The notes beneath the pieces were generated by a model. The model ran no database searches. It worked only from the letters and a program-made list of their open reading frames with translations, and was not told the DNA's origin. The position numbers were made by a program, and so were the translations under genes. This document shows, in pieces, positions 35,822-44,209 of a DNA stretch of 64,000 nt (within the stretch, counting starts at the first letter, position 1; every line of letters starts with the position of its first letter). Where the stretch lies: positions 1-64,000 of the forward strand of contig JBBRQP010000005.1 in NCBI GenBank assembly GCA_038226175.1, in the 5' to 3' direction. The DNA comes from JBBRQP01 sp038226175 (GTDB taxonomy: Bacteria; Cyanobacteriota; Cyanobacteriia; Gloeobacterales; Anthocerotibacteraceae).

Positions 35822-35835
35822 GTAGTCTCAGATAC
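35822..35835 (-). promoter_or_regulatory. Putative NtcA-binding site upstream of nrtA
   Basis: The site matches GTA-N8-TAC exactly and lies 63 bases upstream of the nrtA ATG. NtcA is the global nitrogen activator of cyanobacteria and controls nrt operons. A TAGTGT that fits the TAN3T -10 form begins 27 bases downstream of the site, four to five bases further than the usual 22-23. The remaining bases between here and 36050 show nothing else recognisable. Confidence 0.6.
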
Positions 35836-36049
35836 ATAACATACATATATCTTCACAAAAGGCATGAAGCCTATAACTAAAAAGCATTACCATGTGGATT
35901 ATTATGTGCATCTGGTCAAATTTGCTACAAAGAAGGTTTACTTCTAGTCAAGATTGAAGGCTTTTTGGCTGTTCCATACTGTCTGATTGGAGTCACAAAG
36001 CAGCTGCTTTAAGCTGTCTTCAGATGGGCTAGAAGGGCAGCCCTTGCCT

Positions 36050-36086
36050 AAAAAAATACCTTTCTCTGTCATTAGAGAAAGGTATT
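36050..36086 (-). terminator. Rho-independent terminator of the PEP-CTERM gene
   Basis: Bases 36055-36067 and 36074-36086 form a perfect 13-bp stem with a 6-base loop. On the minus strand a T run (complement of 36050-36056) follows. It lies 33 bases past the stop of the broken gene at 36119. Confidence 0.9.
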
Positions 36087-36118
36087 GGTTAGTGGATGAT
36101 CACGGTCTTAAACTAGTT

Positions 36119-36918
36119 TTACTGGGCTTTTTTCTTACGGTTGATCGTAGAGAATGCACCAATCCCTAATAAACCCAAACCAACAAAAGATGAAGGTTCA
36201 GGAACCGTATTAACCGTGTAATTGTAGGTGACTTGGTAGGCTGCCGCACCATAAGTGTCGAAGTTGTAGGTTGCTTTAGCAGGGCCTGAACCAAAAGAGT
36301 TACCCGTTGCCGTGTAGGTTAAATTGAGGTTACTGTTACCCACGTAAGCCCCAGTAGAAGTGGTAGTTGATGTACCACTAGTGCTTCCTGCGAGACCTAC
36401 AAAGGAAACTCCTGAAGTGCCAGCAAAATCTAAACTACCATCGTAGGCACCTACAGCAGTTGTGGTATTAGCTAAGGGAATCACTGTGGGCCCTGTGTCG
36501 AAAACCCAGGGGCACCGAGGGTCATGGTTGACTTTAGATTAAGGGTAATAGTGGAAGGTTGTGCTGTTTTATTTTCGCCCTACGCATCACCAAAAACATA
36601 ACCCGTAGCCGAGATCGTGACGCTATCGAGGGTTACGCCGTAGCCAATATCGTAAAGAGACGCATCAAACTGAGGAACAACAATAGTGCTATTGATATCT
36701 AAGGACTGATAATCATTGACGTTGTCATAACCTTGGGCAGTACCACCAGATAAACCTGTCGGTTCAGTGGGGTCAGCAATGTAGTAGCTGCTGCCTGTCG
36801 TGTAACCCGTTGTCCAGGTATTCGCTGAATAGGTAACACCGACGGCATGAGCAGCACTTATCGGCATCAGAGCCAAGAGCGCGGCAAGAGTAAGAGCTTT
36901 GGGGGAAAGCGTGATCAT
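36119..36918 (-). pseudogene. PEP-CTERM anchored surface protein (choice-of-anchor E type), interrupted
   Basis: The N-terminal part (36918-36580) has a signal peptide (MITLSPKALTLAALLALMPISAAHA) and the anchor-E-like segment VVPQFDASLYDIG, then LDSVTISATGYVFGD. A TAG at 36580-36582 stops it. Reading through gives coherent sequence (PSTITLNLKSTMTLGAPGF) up to about 36490, where one base appears to be missing. The C-terminal part then continues in the next frame to a complete PEP-CTERM tail (VPEPSSFVGLGLLGIGAF followed by NRKKK). The gene therefore carries two lesions but is otherwise intact, with its terminator. Either it is a recent pseudogene or the assembly has errors here. Confidence 0.8.
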
Positions 36919-37109
36919 GTAAACATCTCCTCAAGGACTTGCAAATTTAGTTCAGATTTGTTGATCAAAACAATAGTAAGTGAATATATCGATTAAATCA
37001 AGAAACTAATACATCTTCCGTACATACACGTATAGATTGTGGTATGCCGTATGAATAGCGATTAAACACAAGTAAGAAAACTTGGTTTCGCAGACTGTTT
37101 ATGGTTTTG

Positions 37110-37988
37110 CTATACATCCCAGTAGCTGAGTACCCGCTCGACAAAAACCATCAAATCCTCGGTCTCACCTTCTCGAAATAATTGAATCACGCGACCAATC
37201 GGGTTAAACGCTACCGCTTTCTCCCATTCTATGGCGGGCGCTGGGGGCTCCGGCTCTCGCCAACTCCACCACGAACGCTCACTACGTGCCATACGTGGGC
37301 AAACTTCCAAGGCAGCACCACCCAACACCTCACTGCTGACCCACCGGGCCTGAAGCTGAGGTTGGTGGGCTAAAACCTCACCCACTAAACAACCTAAGCA
37401 AATCAGTGAATTAAGGGGTTCATAGGGTTCGTCATCAATGATGACGGGCTGACGCAGCTCTTCTAAAACAAAACGGTTGATCCAGGCAATGGTTTCCAAC
37501 TGATCAGGATACAAAGTACGATGCCCAAAATCCTGGAGCCAACGTTGAATTTGTCGTGCCAAATAGACCGGGCGTTCGAGATGCATAGGCGTATCGAAGT
37601 CAAAGCGCACTTCCAAAATCGCTTCACTCTCTAGCTGTCCGCGCATACTATCCTCAAATACATAAGCAAGGAGTGACGGTAACGGATGCGCCGCGATAAA
37701 CCGGACAGTTAATCGCAATGTCGGTGCTGCTTGCCGCAGACTCAACAGGCTCTCGAGAGTTGTTAGCACTAGGGGTTCGTCCCATTCTCGGGTTACCACC
37801 ACGAATAAATGTAAGTCTCTTGTCCCACTGACAGTGAATAAACTAATTTGGTCAGCGCAGGGCAATTGGGCTGTAATTTCTTCTAAAGTTTGTACTGGAA
37901 ACCCTTGGTCACTAAACCGTGATACGACGTAGCGAAATGCCTCATCGAGAGGCTCATCGGCGGCTAATACGATCTCTGGAAACTGCAC
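37110..37988 (-). CDS. Unrecognised 292-residue cytoplasmic protein
   Basis: There is no signal or membrane segment. The protein is acidic, with alternating strand and helix segments such as HLFVVVTREWDEPLVLTTLESLL and LRLTVRFIAAHPLPSLLAYVF, and a Trp/Pro-rich stretch near residue 245 (SWWSWREPEPPAP). I do not recognise a family. It lies 2 bases downstream of the gene at 37991 on the same strand, so the two are almost certainly co-transcribed. Confidence 0.65.
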   Translation of the reverse strand: MQFPEIVLAADEPLDEAFRYVVSRFSDQGFPVQTLEEITAQLPCADQISLFTVSGTRDLHLFVVVTREWDEPLVLTTLESLLSLRQAAPTLRLTVRFIAAHPLPSLLAYVFEDSMRGQLESEAILEVRFDFDTPMHLERPVYLARQIQRWLQDFGHRTLYPDQLETIAWINRFVLEELRQPVIIDDEPYEPLNSLICLGCLVGEVLAHQPQLQARWVSSEVLGGAALEVCPRMARSERSWWSWREPEPPAPAIEWEKAVAFNPIGRVIQLFREGETEDLMVFVERVLSYWDV

Positions 37989-37990
37989 AC

Positions 37991-38341
37991 TTACCTCTGC
38001 TCATAAAACTTACAGCCAAGACAAGGCCCATGGGGATTGGGCGTACACCGTAAAAGCTCAGAATGGGCATTAAAGCGACAAGAGGGGTCACCAATAGCCC
38101 AGACCTCACCCAGCTGCTGACGGTCACGCAGGTCAACCGCAACTGGTCGCACAAAAAGCGATACCCGCTTGAGTTGATATTTGCCGCCTTTGAGGTCGTA
38201 ATGATGACTACGCTCTAAGACAGCCCAAGTTTGTCCATCCCATTCCACATAGGGTGTCAGGGGTTGTTCGGAAGAAACTTGTCCAACCCACTGCCGGGTA
38301 TCACTACGGTACAAATGAATGGGTGAAACCATACCTTCCAT
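37991..38341 (-). CDS. DUF6464-like cysteine-containing protein
   Basis: The 116-residue product has the C-terminal pattern GDPSCRFNAHSELLRCTPNP, then GPCLGCKFYE. The four Cys (CxnC and CxxC) suggest a small metal-binding site. I recall a cyanobacterial family with this ending (DUF6464), but the assignment is from memory. The function is unknown. The start could also be the second Met at residue 4. It forms a two-gene unit with the downstream 292-residue protein. Confidence 0.65.
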   Translation of the reverse strand: MEGMVSPIHLYRSDTRQWVGQVSSEQPLTPYVEWDGQTWAVLERSHHYDLKGGKYQLKRVSLFVRPVAVDLRDRQQLGEVWAIGDPSCRFNAHSELLRCTPNPHGPCLGCKFYEQR

Positions 38342-38440
38342 TTTTTACGCTATTGTAACCCACTGTGATTGCTCAAGGAGCGTCAATCAATCTAACAGCT
38401 TTACACTATTGGGCAGGCTCGACTCTCTCGATCAGCCTCT

Positions 38441-38523
38441 TGCCCAACAATACACATCCCAGGCGTATTGTTGGGCACAGTTGAGCCGCTACGTATAAGG
38501 TCTTAGTTCACACAGTAGCGGCT
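38441..38523. repeat. Two adjacent perfect inverted repeats upstream of the Ycf49-like gene
   Basis: TGCCCAACAATAC (38441-38453) and GTATTGTTGGGCA (38465-38477) pair over 13 bp with an 11-base loop. AGCCGCTAC (38484-38492) and GTAGCGGCT (38515-38523) pair over 9 bp with a 22-base loop. Neither has a T run on either side, so they do not look like terminators. They sit in the 244-base gap between two divergent genes. Confidence 0.6.
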
Positions 38524-38585
38524 GGTTTACAGTGCAGCAAAAAAGTTTGCTAGGCTAAGTCAAGTAAACTGCTTTTTTGTGATTC

Positions 38586-38885
38586 ATGCACGCTCTGTCC
38601 ATTCCGACTTGGATTATCCATATTGCTAGCATCCTTGAATGGGTAACCGCTATTATCTTGATCTGGCAATATGGCGAACGCACCAAAAACCCGGTTTGGC
38701 ATAATCTGGCTTGGGCAATGCTACCAGCTTTGGTTGGAGGCTTAGCGATTGTGGTTTGGCACTATTTTGATAACGCACCTGATTTATTTTGGTTAGGTAA
38801 TATCCAAGCTACCATGACATTATTAGGTAATATCACCCTGATGATGGCGGGCTACACCCTCTATCGCACCCGTCAGAATTCCTAG
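38586..38885 (+). CDS. Ycf49-like membrane protein (DUF2499)
   Basis: The 99-residue product has three hydrophobic helices and the family pattern LSIPTWIIHIASILEWVTAI, then LAWAMLPALVGGL, WHYFDN and IQATMTLLGNITLMMAGY. This matches the Ycf49/DUF2499 proteins of cyanobacteria and plastids, whose function is unknown. The ATG at 38586 begins the usual MHxLSIPTW start. galE follows 53 bases later on the same strand. Confidence 0.8.
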   Translation: MHALSIPTWIIHIASILEWVTAIILIWQYGERTKNPVWHNLAWAMLPALVGGLAIVVWHYFDNAPDLFWLGNIQATMTLLGNITLMMAGYTLYRTRQNS

Positions 38886-38938
38886 CGGGACAACACAGTT
38901 AATTTGATAGACTTAAGTGCATTCGGTATTAAGTTGCC

Positions 38939-39919
38939 ATGAAGCATAAAGTTCTTGTCACAGGTGGCGCTGGCTATATCGGCTCGCATACGGTTAGAGC
39001 CTTACAGCAGGCAGGGTTTGAACCGTGGGTTTTTGATAATTTGGTCTATGGTCATAGCGAATTTGTGGCAGCTGAGGCTTTGATTGTCGGCGAGCTACGA
39101 GACCAGACTTTGGTAGAGCAGGTTTTTCGGGAGCATCAATTTGTCGGCGTGATCCATTTTGCGGCCTACACTTATGTGGGCGAATCTGTGACTGACCCCT
39201 TGAAATATTATCGTAATAATTTTAGCGATACGCTCAATTTGCTCGAAGTCATGACCCAAGCTGGGGTTAATAATATTATTTTTTCGAGTAGTTGTGCGAC
39301 CTATGGCCCGCCGCAGTTTCTACCCCTGACCGAAGATCATCCCCAAAATCCGATTAGTCCCTATGGCATGAGTAAATTGATGGTCGAAGCTGCTCTGCGG
39401 GATCTACATCAGGCCATGGGTTTACGGTATCTCTCCTTGCGATATTTCAACGCGGCGGGAGCTGACCCCGATGGCGGTATTGGCGAAGATCATAATCCTG
39501 AGACCCATCTCATTCCTTTGGTGCTAGATGTGGCCTTGGGTCGTCGTCCTCAGATTACAATTTTTGGTACCGACTATGACACCCCCGATGGTACCTGTAT
39601 TCGTGATTATATCCATGTCACCGATTTGGCCTCTGCCCATGTTTTGGGATTGCAATATCTGCTTGAGGGCGGGGCTAGTCAGCATTTAAATCTGGGTAAT
39701 GGCAATGGGTTTTCGGTGCATGAGGTGATCACGATGGCAGAGCAAGTGACGGGCTGTCCTATTCCCATTACTCTGGGCGCACGTCGCCCCGGCGATCCCG
39801 CAATCTTGGTCGGCAGTAGTCAAAAAATTCGGCAGTTACTGCACTGGCAACCGCGCTATGATGCCTTAGAAGTAATTCTCAAAACAGCTTGGGTTTGGCA
39901 TCAGCAGCGGTTTGGCTAA
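38939..39919 (+). CDS. galE: UDP-glucose 4-epimerase
   Basis: GalE interconverts UDP-glucose and UDP-galactose for polysaccharide and galactolipid synthesis. The Rossmann motif GGAGYIGSHT is at residues 8-17, FAAYTYVGESV follows, and the catalytic Ser-Tyr-Lys set is in FSSSCATYG and SPYGMSKLMVE. Substrate-binding NAAGADPDG and CIRDYIHVTDLA are present. The 326-residue length is normal. The DUF721 gene starts one base after its stop. Confidence 0.95.
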   Translation: MKHKVLVTGGAGYIGSHTVRALQQAGFEPWVFDNLVYGHSEFVAAEALIVGELRDQTLVEQVFREHQFVGVIHFAAYTYVGESVTDPLKYYRNNFSDTLNLLEVMTQAGVNNIIFSSSCATYGPPQFLPLTEDHPQNPISPYGMSKLMVEAALRDLHQAMGLRYLSLRYFNAAGADPDGGIGEDHNPETHLIPLVLDVALGRRPQITIFGTDYDTPDGTCIRDYIHVTDLASAHVLGLQYLLEGGASQHLNLGNGNGFSVHEVITMAEQVTGCPIPITLGARRPGDPAILVGSSQKIRQLLHWQPRYDALEVILKTAWVWHQQRFG

Positions 39920-39920
39920 G

Positions 39921-40457
39921 ATGAGCAAACCAACCCGCCTTGACCAAATTCTGCAAGAGTTACAAAAAAGTCAAACCTGGCGTAAACCCCAGGAATTTTT
40001 GGCGATTGTCGAAGTGTGGACGCAGGTAGCAGGCACCCAAGTTGCCAAACATAGCCAACCGGTTCGGGTACAAAACGGTATCCTATGGATTGCAACATCT
40101 AGTGCGGTTTGGGCGCAGCAATTGACCTATCAGCGAGACTTATTACGCCAAAAATTAAGCCAAGCCTTACCCGATCTGCACTTAGTTGAATTACGATTCT
40201 CGACGAGTGGCTGGCAAACCAAAAAAACTATAGGCACCGCCACCACTACCAAATCAAGCGCAATGAAACGTAAATCATTTCGGTGGCCGCCGACTGAGGA
40301 TGTACAAGAGCGGTTTGGTCAAGTGAGTCAGGTTTTGCGCTGGCGACGGGAGCAATCACCGCCTTGTCCACGCTGTCACCAAGTCAGTCATCCGGCGAGT
40401 CTGCAACGCTGGGGCTATTGTGCAGCTTGTCACCGCGATACCCTAGGTACGACGTGA
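39921..40457 (+). CDS. DUF721/DciA-like protein with C-terminal zinc ribbon
   Basis: The N-terminal 95 residues match the DUF721 domain (LDQILQELQKSQTW, VEVWTQVAG, HSQPVRVQNGILWI, WAQQLTYQRDLL). In many bacteria this domain is DciA, a replicative-helicase loader, although the cyanobacterial role is less certain. The C-terminus has CPRCHQ and CAACHRD, a four-Cys zinc ribbon. The ATG at 39921 follows the galE stop by one base. Confidence 0.8.
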   Translation: MSKPTRLDQILQELQKSQTWRKPQEFLAIVEVWTQVAGTQVAKHSQPVRVQNGILWIATSSAVWAQQLTYQRDLLRQKLSQALPDLHLVELRFSTSGWQTKKTIGTATTTKSSAMKRKSFRWPPTEDVQERFGQVSQVLRWRREQSPPCPRCHQVSHPASLQRWGYCAACHRDTLGTT

Positions 40458-40465
40458 CTTAAGCT

Positions 40466-40900
40466 CTAACCCATTTCTAGGCGAAAGAGAACCTGACCAA
40501 ATTCGACGGGTTGACCATTTTCCACTAAGATTTCGGCAATTCGCCCAGCAGATTCTGCATCAATGTTATTCATCAGTTTCATCGCTTCGATGATACAAAC
40601 CGTCTGACCGACCCGTACCCGGTCATTGACTTCCACGAAGGGGTCAGCTTCGGGAGAGGTGGCCCGATAAAAGGTGCCAACCATCGGCGCTTTGACTTCG
40701 ACGAGGTTACTAGGCGTAGCTGTTGGCACCGCAGCACTCATAGGCGATGTTGCCATGAGCGGCACTGCACTCACCATTGTCGTTCCGGTGTTTTTGCGAA
40801 TCGTAAGCTGGGTGTCACCATCCTTGAGTTCGAGTTCGGTGACATCGGTCTTGTTGAGAATCTGGATCAGTTCACGGATTTCAGAGAGGTCAAATTTCAC
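40466..40900 (-). CDS. accB: Biotin carboxyl carrier protein of acetyl-CoA carboxylase
   Basis: AccB carries the biotin used to carboxylate acetyl-CoA in fatty acid synthesis. The biotinylation motif EAMKLMN is near residue 111, in the C-terminal lipoyl-type domain that begins VEVKAPMVGTFYRA. The N-terminal helix (DLSEIRELIQILNKTDV) and a Pro/Ala/Thr linker precede it. It starts with GTG, which overlaps the efp stop codon by four bases (GTGA), so translation is coupled. The efp-accB order is common in cyanobacteria. Confidence 0.96.
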   Translation of the reverse strand: MKFDLSEIRELIQILNKTDVTELELKDGDTQLTIRKNTGTTMVSAVPLMATSPMSAAVPTATPSNLVEVKAPMVGTFYRATSPEADPFVEVNDRVRVGQTVCIIEAMKLMNNIDAESAGRIAEILVENGQPVEFGQVLFRLEMG

Positions 40901-41457
40901 TGCTCGCGTCCTAGGTAAGAATCCGAACGGGTATCGATCTTGATGCGGTCACCAATATTCACAAAAATTGGTACCTGAACCGTCGCTCCGGTTTCAACGG
41001 TCGCGGCCTTGAGGGTGTTAGTCGCCGTATCACCCTTGAAGCCCGGATCAGTTTGGGTGACTTCGAGAATCACAAAGTTGGGAAGTTCGACACCAATGAC
41101 CGTATCTTTATAAACCAGTACACTGACAGTCATGCCTTCTTTGATATATTTGACACCCGGTCCAATCTCTTCGGCTTTGAGTTCACTCTGTTCGTAACTA
41201 TCCATGTTCATAAAGATAAAGGCTCCACCCTCAGGGTAGAGAAACTGCATTTCGCTCTTCTCGACTGTGGCTGAAGGTAACATTTCCCCAGCTCGAAAAG
41301 TACGTTCATTAACAGAACCGGACTGGACACTTTTGAGTTTGGTACGGACAAACGCCGAGCCTTTGCCTGGTTTGACGTGCTGAAATTCTATGACCCGCCA
41401 CGCCTGTCCATCTAATTCAATCGTGGTGCCTGTGCGAAAATCATTGCTCGAAATCAT
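40897..41457 (-). CDS. efp: Elongation factor P
   Basis: EF-P relieves ribosome stalling at polyproline. The 186-residue product has the three-domain layout: an N-terminal KOW-like domain with FQHVKPGKGSAFVRTKLK (the modifiable Lys loop), a central OB domain with FLYPEGGAFIFMNMDSYEQ, and the C-terminal signature region VTQTDPGFKGDTAT followed by VPIFVNIGDRIKIDTR. It is the first gene of the efp-accB pair. Confidence 0.98.
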   Translation of the reverse strand: MISSNDFRTGTTIELDGQAWRVIEFQHVKPGKGSAFVRTKLKSVQSGSVNERTFRAGEMLPSATVEKSEMQFLYPEGGAFIFMNMDSYEQSELKAEEIGPGVKYIKEGMTVSVLVYKDTVIGVELPNFVILEVTQTDPGFKGDTATNTLKAATVETGATVQVPIFVNIGDRIKIDTRSDSYLGREQ

Positions 41458-41642
41458 AGACCGTACCTGTGATCATGACTAGTTAATCACGAATCTAGCC
41501 CTTTTGGATAGCGTAACGTCCACAAAATCTGCTGCTCACGCCATCTTGGCGCATCGGTTGGGTCAACAATCAACTTCTGACTAGGCCTCGGGTGCTGGCA
41601 CAATTTCAGGGACAATATGAGAGACGCACGTTAGGTAGTTGT

Positions 41643-42569
41643 ATGCGAGTTTTGATTGTGGGCGGAACACGGTTTGTGGGTTATCACCTATGTTTACAGT
41701 TGGTGCAAGCCGGGCATGAGGTGGTTTTATTTAACCGCGGTCAACATCCGGCGACCTTACCCGAAGGTGTCGAACGCCTCATCGGTGACCGGGATGACTT
41801 TGCCCAAATACCAAATCTATTAGCGGGACAAAAGTTTGATGCGGTTTTTGATACTAGTGGTCGCCAGCAAGCCCAGACTGCGGTCTTTGCCGAATACTTC
41901 CGGGGTAAGGTGGCGCATTTTGTCTACATCAGTTCGGCTGGGGTCTATCAACTCACCGAGCTTTGGCCCTTGAGTGAGGCGAGCCCCCTTGATCCTAAGA
42001 GCCGTCATATCGGCAAAAGTGAAACTGACGAGTATTTACTGGCTGACCCTGCGCTGTGTGCCACGAGTATTCGTCCGGTTTATATTTATGGTCCACGCAA
42101 CTACAACGATATTGAGGCTTGGTTTTTTGATCGTCTAGTCCATGACCAGCCAATTTTAATACCAGGTGATGGTCAGAGTCTGACCCAACTCGGTCATGCA
42201 GCTGATCTGGCACGGGCTTGTGTCGCGGTCTTGGGTAAGCCGCAAGCTGTCGGACAGATTTATAATGTCAGTGGCGCTGAATATATGTCGTTTGTGGGTC
42301 TGGCGCGCGCCTGTGCTGAAGTCTGTAACAAAAAAGCTGATATCCGATTTTTTGATCCCAGCACCTATCCTGATTTTGGGCGCAAATTTTTTCCGTTACG
42401 CCAACAGCACTTTTTCACCGCAATTACCAAAGCTCAGCAGGATTTGGCTTGGCAACCGGAGTTTTCTTTGGCGGCGGGGCTGGCTGACTCTCTTACTTGG
42501 TATCACGACTCTGGACGAATTAACCAGAGCGCAGACTTGCGTAAGGACAAAATTATTTTGGCAGGATAA
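41643..42569 (+). CDS. NAD-dependent epimerase-like protein, CSP41-type
   Basis: This is an atypical short-chain dehydrogenase. The nucleotide-binding motif GGTRFVGYHL is at the N-terminus, ISSAGVY follows, and the usual YxxxK is altered (SETDEYLL). The sequence resembles the CSP41 proteins of plastids and cyanobacteria, which bind RNA stem-loops rather than act as epimerases. That assignment is by resemblance. I use the ATG at 41643 (MRVLIVGGTRF); the frame extends to 41592 without family sequence. Confidence 0.75.
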   Translation: MRVLIVGGTRFVGYHLCLQLVQAGHEVVLFNRGQHPATLPEGVERLIGDRDDFAQIPNLLAGQKFDAVFDTSGRQQAQTAVFAEYFRGKVAHFVYISSAGVYQLTELWPLSEASPLDPKSRHIGKSETDEYLLADPALCATSIRPVYIYGPRNYNDIEAWFFDRLVHDQPILIPGDGQSLTQLGHAADLARACVAVLGKPQAVGQIYNVSGAEYMSFVGLARACAEVCNKKADIRFFDPSTYPDFGRKFFPLRQQHFFTAITKAQQDLAWQPEFSLAAGLADSLTWYHDSGRINQSADLRKDKIILAG

Positions 42570-42606
42570 ACGGGCTAGACTACTAAAGTCCCGAATGGTC
42601 GGCATC

Positions 42607-43446
42607 ATGTGGGAATTGACGATCATTACTGATACGATCCTCGAAGAAACCTGTTTGTGGCGGGTAACCGATTGGGATGTATTGGGTGTGGCAACAGAAA
42701 CCCGCGACGGCATTTTACGGGTACGAATTTTTAGTCGAGTACCGCTCACGCCGAAAACTTTAGCCCTACTAGAGACTGACCTTACCCAAGATGCGGCAAC
42801 ATTTGGGCTAGCCATGCCGAAGCTCGAAACTATAGAGATCCCCCATCAAGACTGGGCAACCCAATGGATGACCCACTGGCACCCGCGCCCAGTCGGTGAA
42901 AAATTTATGATTTGTCCGGTTTGGATGACCTGTGAGCCGGGTGAGCGGTTGGTGCTCAAATTAGATGCTGGTTTAGCCTTTGGGACGGGCGAGCATGAGA
43001 CGAGCCGTCTGTGTTTGCAAGCCCTAGAGCGTTGTATCAAAGGCGGTGAGCGTGTTGCTGATATCGGTTGTGGGTCGGGTATTTTGACGATTGGTGCGCT
43101 GTTACTCGGTGCCGCTTCAGCTCAGGCGGTAGATCTAGAAGACCAAGCTGTTAGTGCAACGGCACAAAATCTCGCTCACAATGGCTTAATCGCTATCGTC
43201 AAAGAAGGCAGTGTCAGTGGGATCACACCACCCGTCGATGGCATTTTGTGCAATATCTTGGCACCCGTAATTTTGGAATTATTACCGCAGATCGAAGACC
43301 TGTTACAACCAGGAGCTTGGGCGATTTTTAGCGGCACGTTGATCACGCAAATTCCTCAGATCACAGCGGCTTTTGGCGACCGTTGGTTATTACAAGAGAC
43401 CTTGACGGAGGGACAGTGGGCGGCTTTGATCGCGCAGCGCGCTTAA
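42607..43446 (+). CDS. prmA: Ribosomal protein L11 methyltransferase
   Basis: PrmA trimethylates ribosomal protein L11. The product starts MWELTIITD. Its SAM-binding core is RVADIGCGSGILTIGAL, preceded by the substrate-side motif KLDAGLAFGTGEHETSRLCL and followed by the catalytic-region NILAPVILELLPQ. An ATG at 42595 is an alternative start. The 3' end overlaps rsmE by 31 bases, and the order prmA-rsmE is common in bacteria. Confidence 0.94.
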   Translation: MWELTIITDTILEETCLWRVTDWDVLGVATETRDGILRVRIFSRVPLTPKTLALLETDLTQDAATFGLAMPKLETIEIPHQDWATQWMTHWHPRPVGEKFMICPVWMTCEPGERLVLKLDAGLAFGTGEHETSRLCLQALERCIKGGERVADIGCGSGILTIGALLLGAASAQAVDLEDQAVSATAQNLAHNGLIAIVKEGSVSGITPPVDGILCNILAPVILELLPQIEDLLQPGAWAIFSGTLITQIPQITAAFGDRWLLQETLTEGQWAALIAQRA

Positions 43447-44150
43447 AGCAGCTACCGCGCCTTTGGTGCAATCCAGCCTGCTTTGCTGAGCAAACAATCC
43501 AGCTCGAAGCGGCTCAGAACCATTACCTCAAGCGGGTTTTGCGCCTACGGGCTGGGGCAGAAATTTTGGTGCTCAATGGCGAGGGGCAAATCTGGCGAGC
43601 CCTCTGGCACGAAGCTACGGCGCAACTAGTTGAACTGTTGACGCTGACGCCGACCGAACCCCCTTTTCCCGTTTGGCTGGGTGTCGGTGTTCTCAAAGGT
43701 GACACGATGGATTGGCTAATCCAAAAAGCCACTGAATTAGGCGTGACCACCATTCAGCCGCTGACCACGGCCTATACCCAACTCACGCCTTCACCCCAAA
43801 AACAATTGCGTTGGCAACAGATTAGCCGTGAAGCCTGTGAGCAGTGTGAACGCCTTTATTTACCGCAGATTTTGCCAGTGATGCCCTTAGTCCAAGTCCA
43901 ATGTCCCTCTGCTTTGCAGTACATCGCGGTTGCCCGACAGTTGGCTAAGCCCACACCACTGTTGTTGAACCATCTGCAAACCCAAGTACCGCAGCCGATA
44001 GGTATTTGGATTGGCCCAGAGGGAGGCTGGCAGGAGCAAGAAGTCCACGTCCACGCGGCGATGCCTGTTTCGCTCGGTACCCGAATTTTACGCGCAGAGA
44101 CCGCTGTTTGTACGGCTTTATCCCTGATTACAGCTTGGATGGAAGCTTAA
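43416..44150 (+). CDS. rsmE: 16S rRNA m3U1498 methyltransferase RsmE
   Basis: RsmE methylates U1498 of 16S rRNA and belongs to the SPOUT (knotted) class. An N-terminal PUA-like domain has HYLKRVLRLRAG, followed by LGVGVLKGDTMDWLIQKATELGV. The knot region has IGPEGGWQEQEV and SLGTRILRAETAV, and the chain ends in a helix (LSLITAWME). The GTG at 43416 has GGAGGG five bases upstream and lies inside prmA; a TTG at 43383 is less likely. Confidence 0.93.
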   Translation: MGGFDRAARLKQLPRLWCNPACFAEQTIQLEAAQNHYLKRVLRLRAGAEILVLNGEGQIWRALWHEATAQLVELLTLTPTEPPFPVWLGVGVLKGDTMDWLIQKATELGVTTIQPLTTAYTQLTPSPQKQLRWQQISREACEQCERLYLPQILPVMPLVQVQCPSALQYIAVARQLAKPTPLLLNHLQTQVPQPIGIWIGPEGGWQEQEVHVHAAMPVSLGTRILRAETAVCTALSLITAWMEA

Positions 44151-44209
44151 GATTGAACTAAAATGATAGGTCACACAACCTAAATCTATAACATCAGGAT
44201 TTTAGTTTA

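Noticed and set aside
35987..36169. 60-residue rightward open frame downstream of the PEP-CTERM gene
   Set aside because: It spans a strong terminator hairpin of the opposite strand and shows no recognisable protein features.
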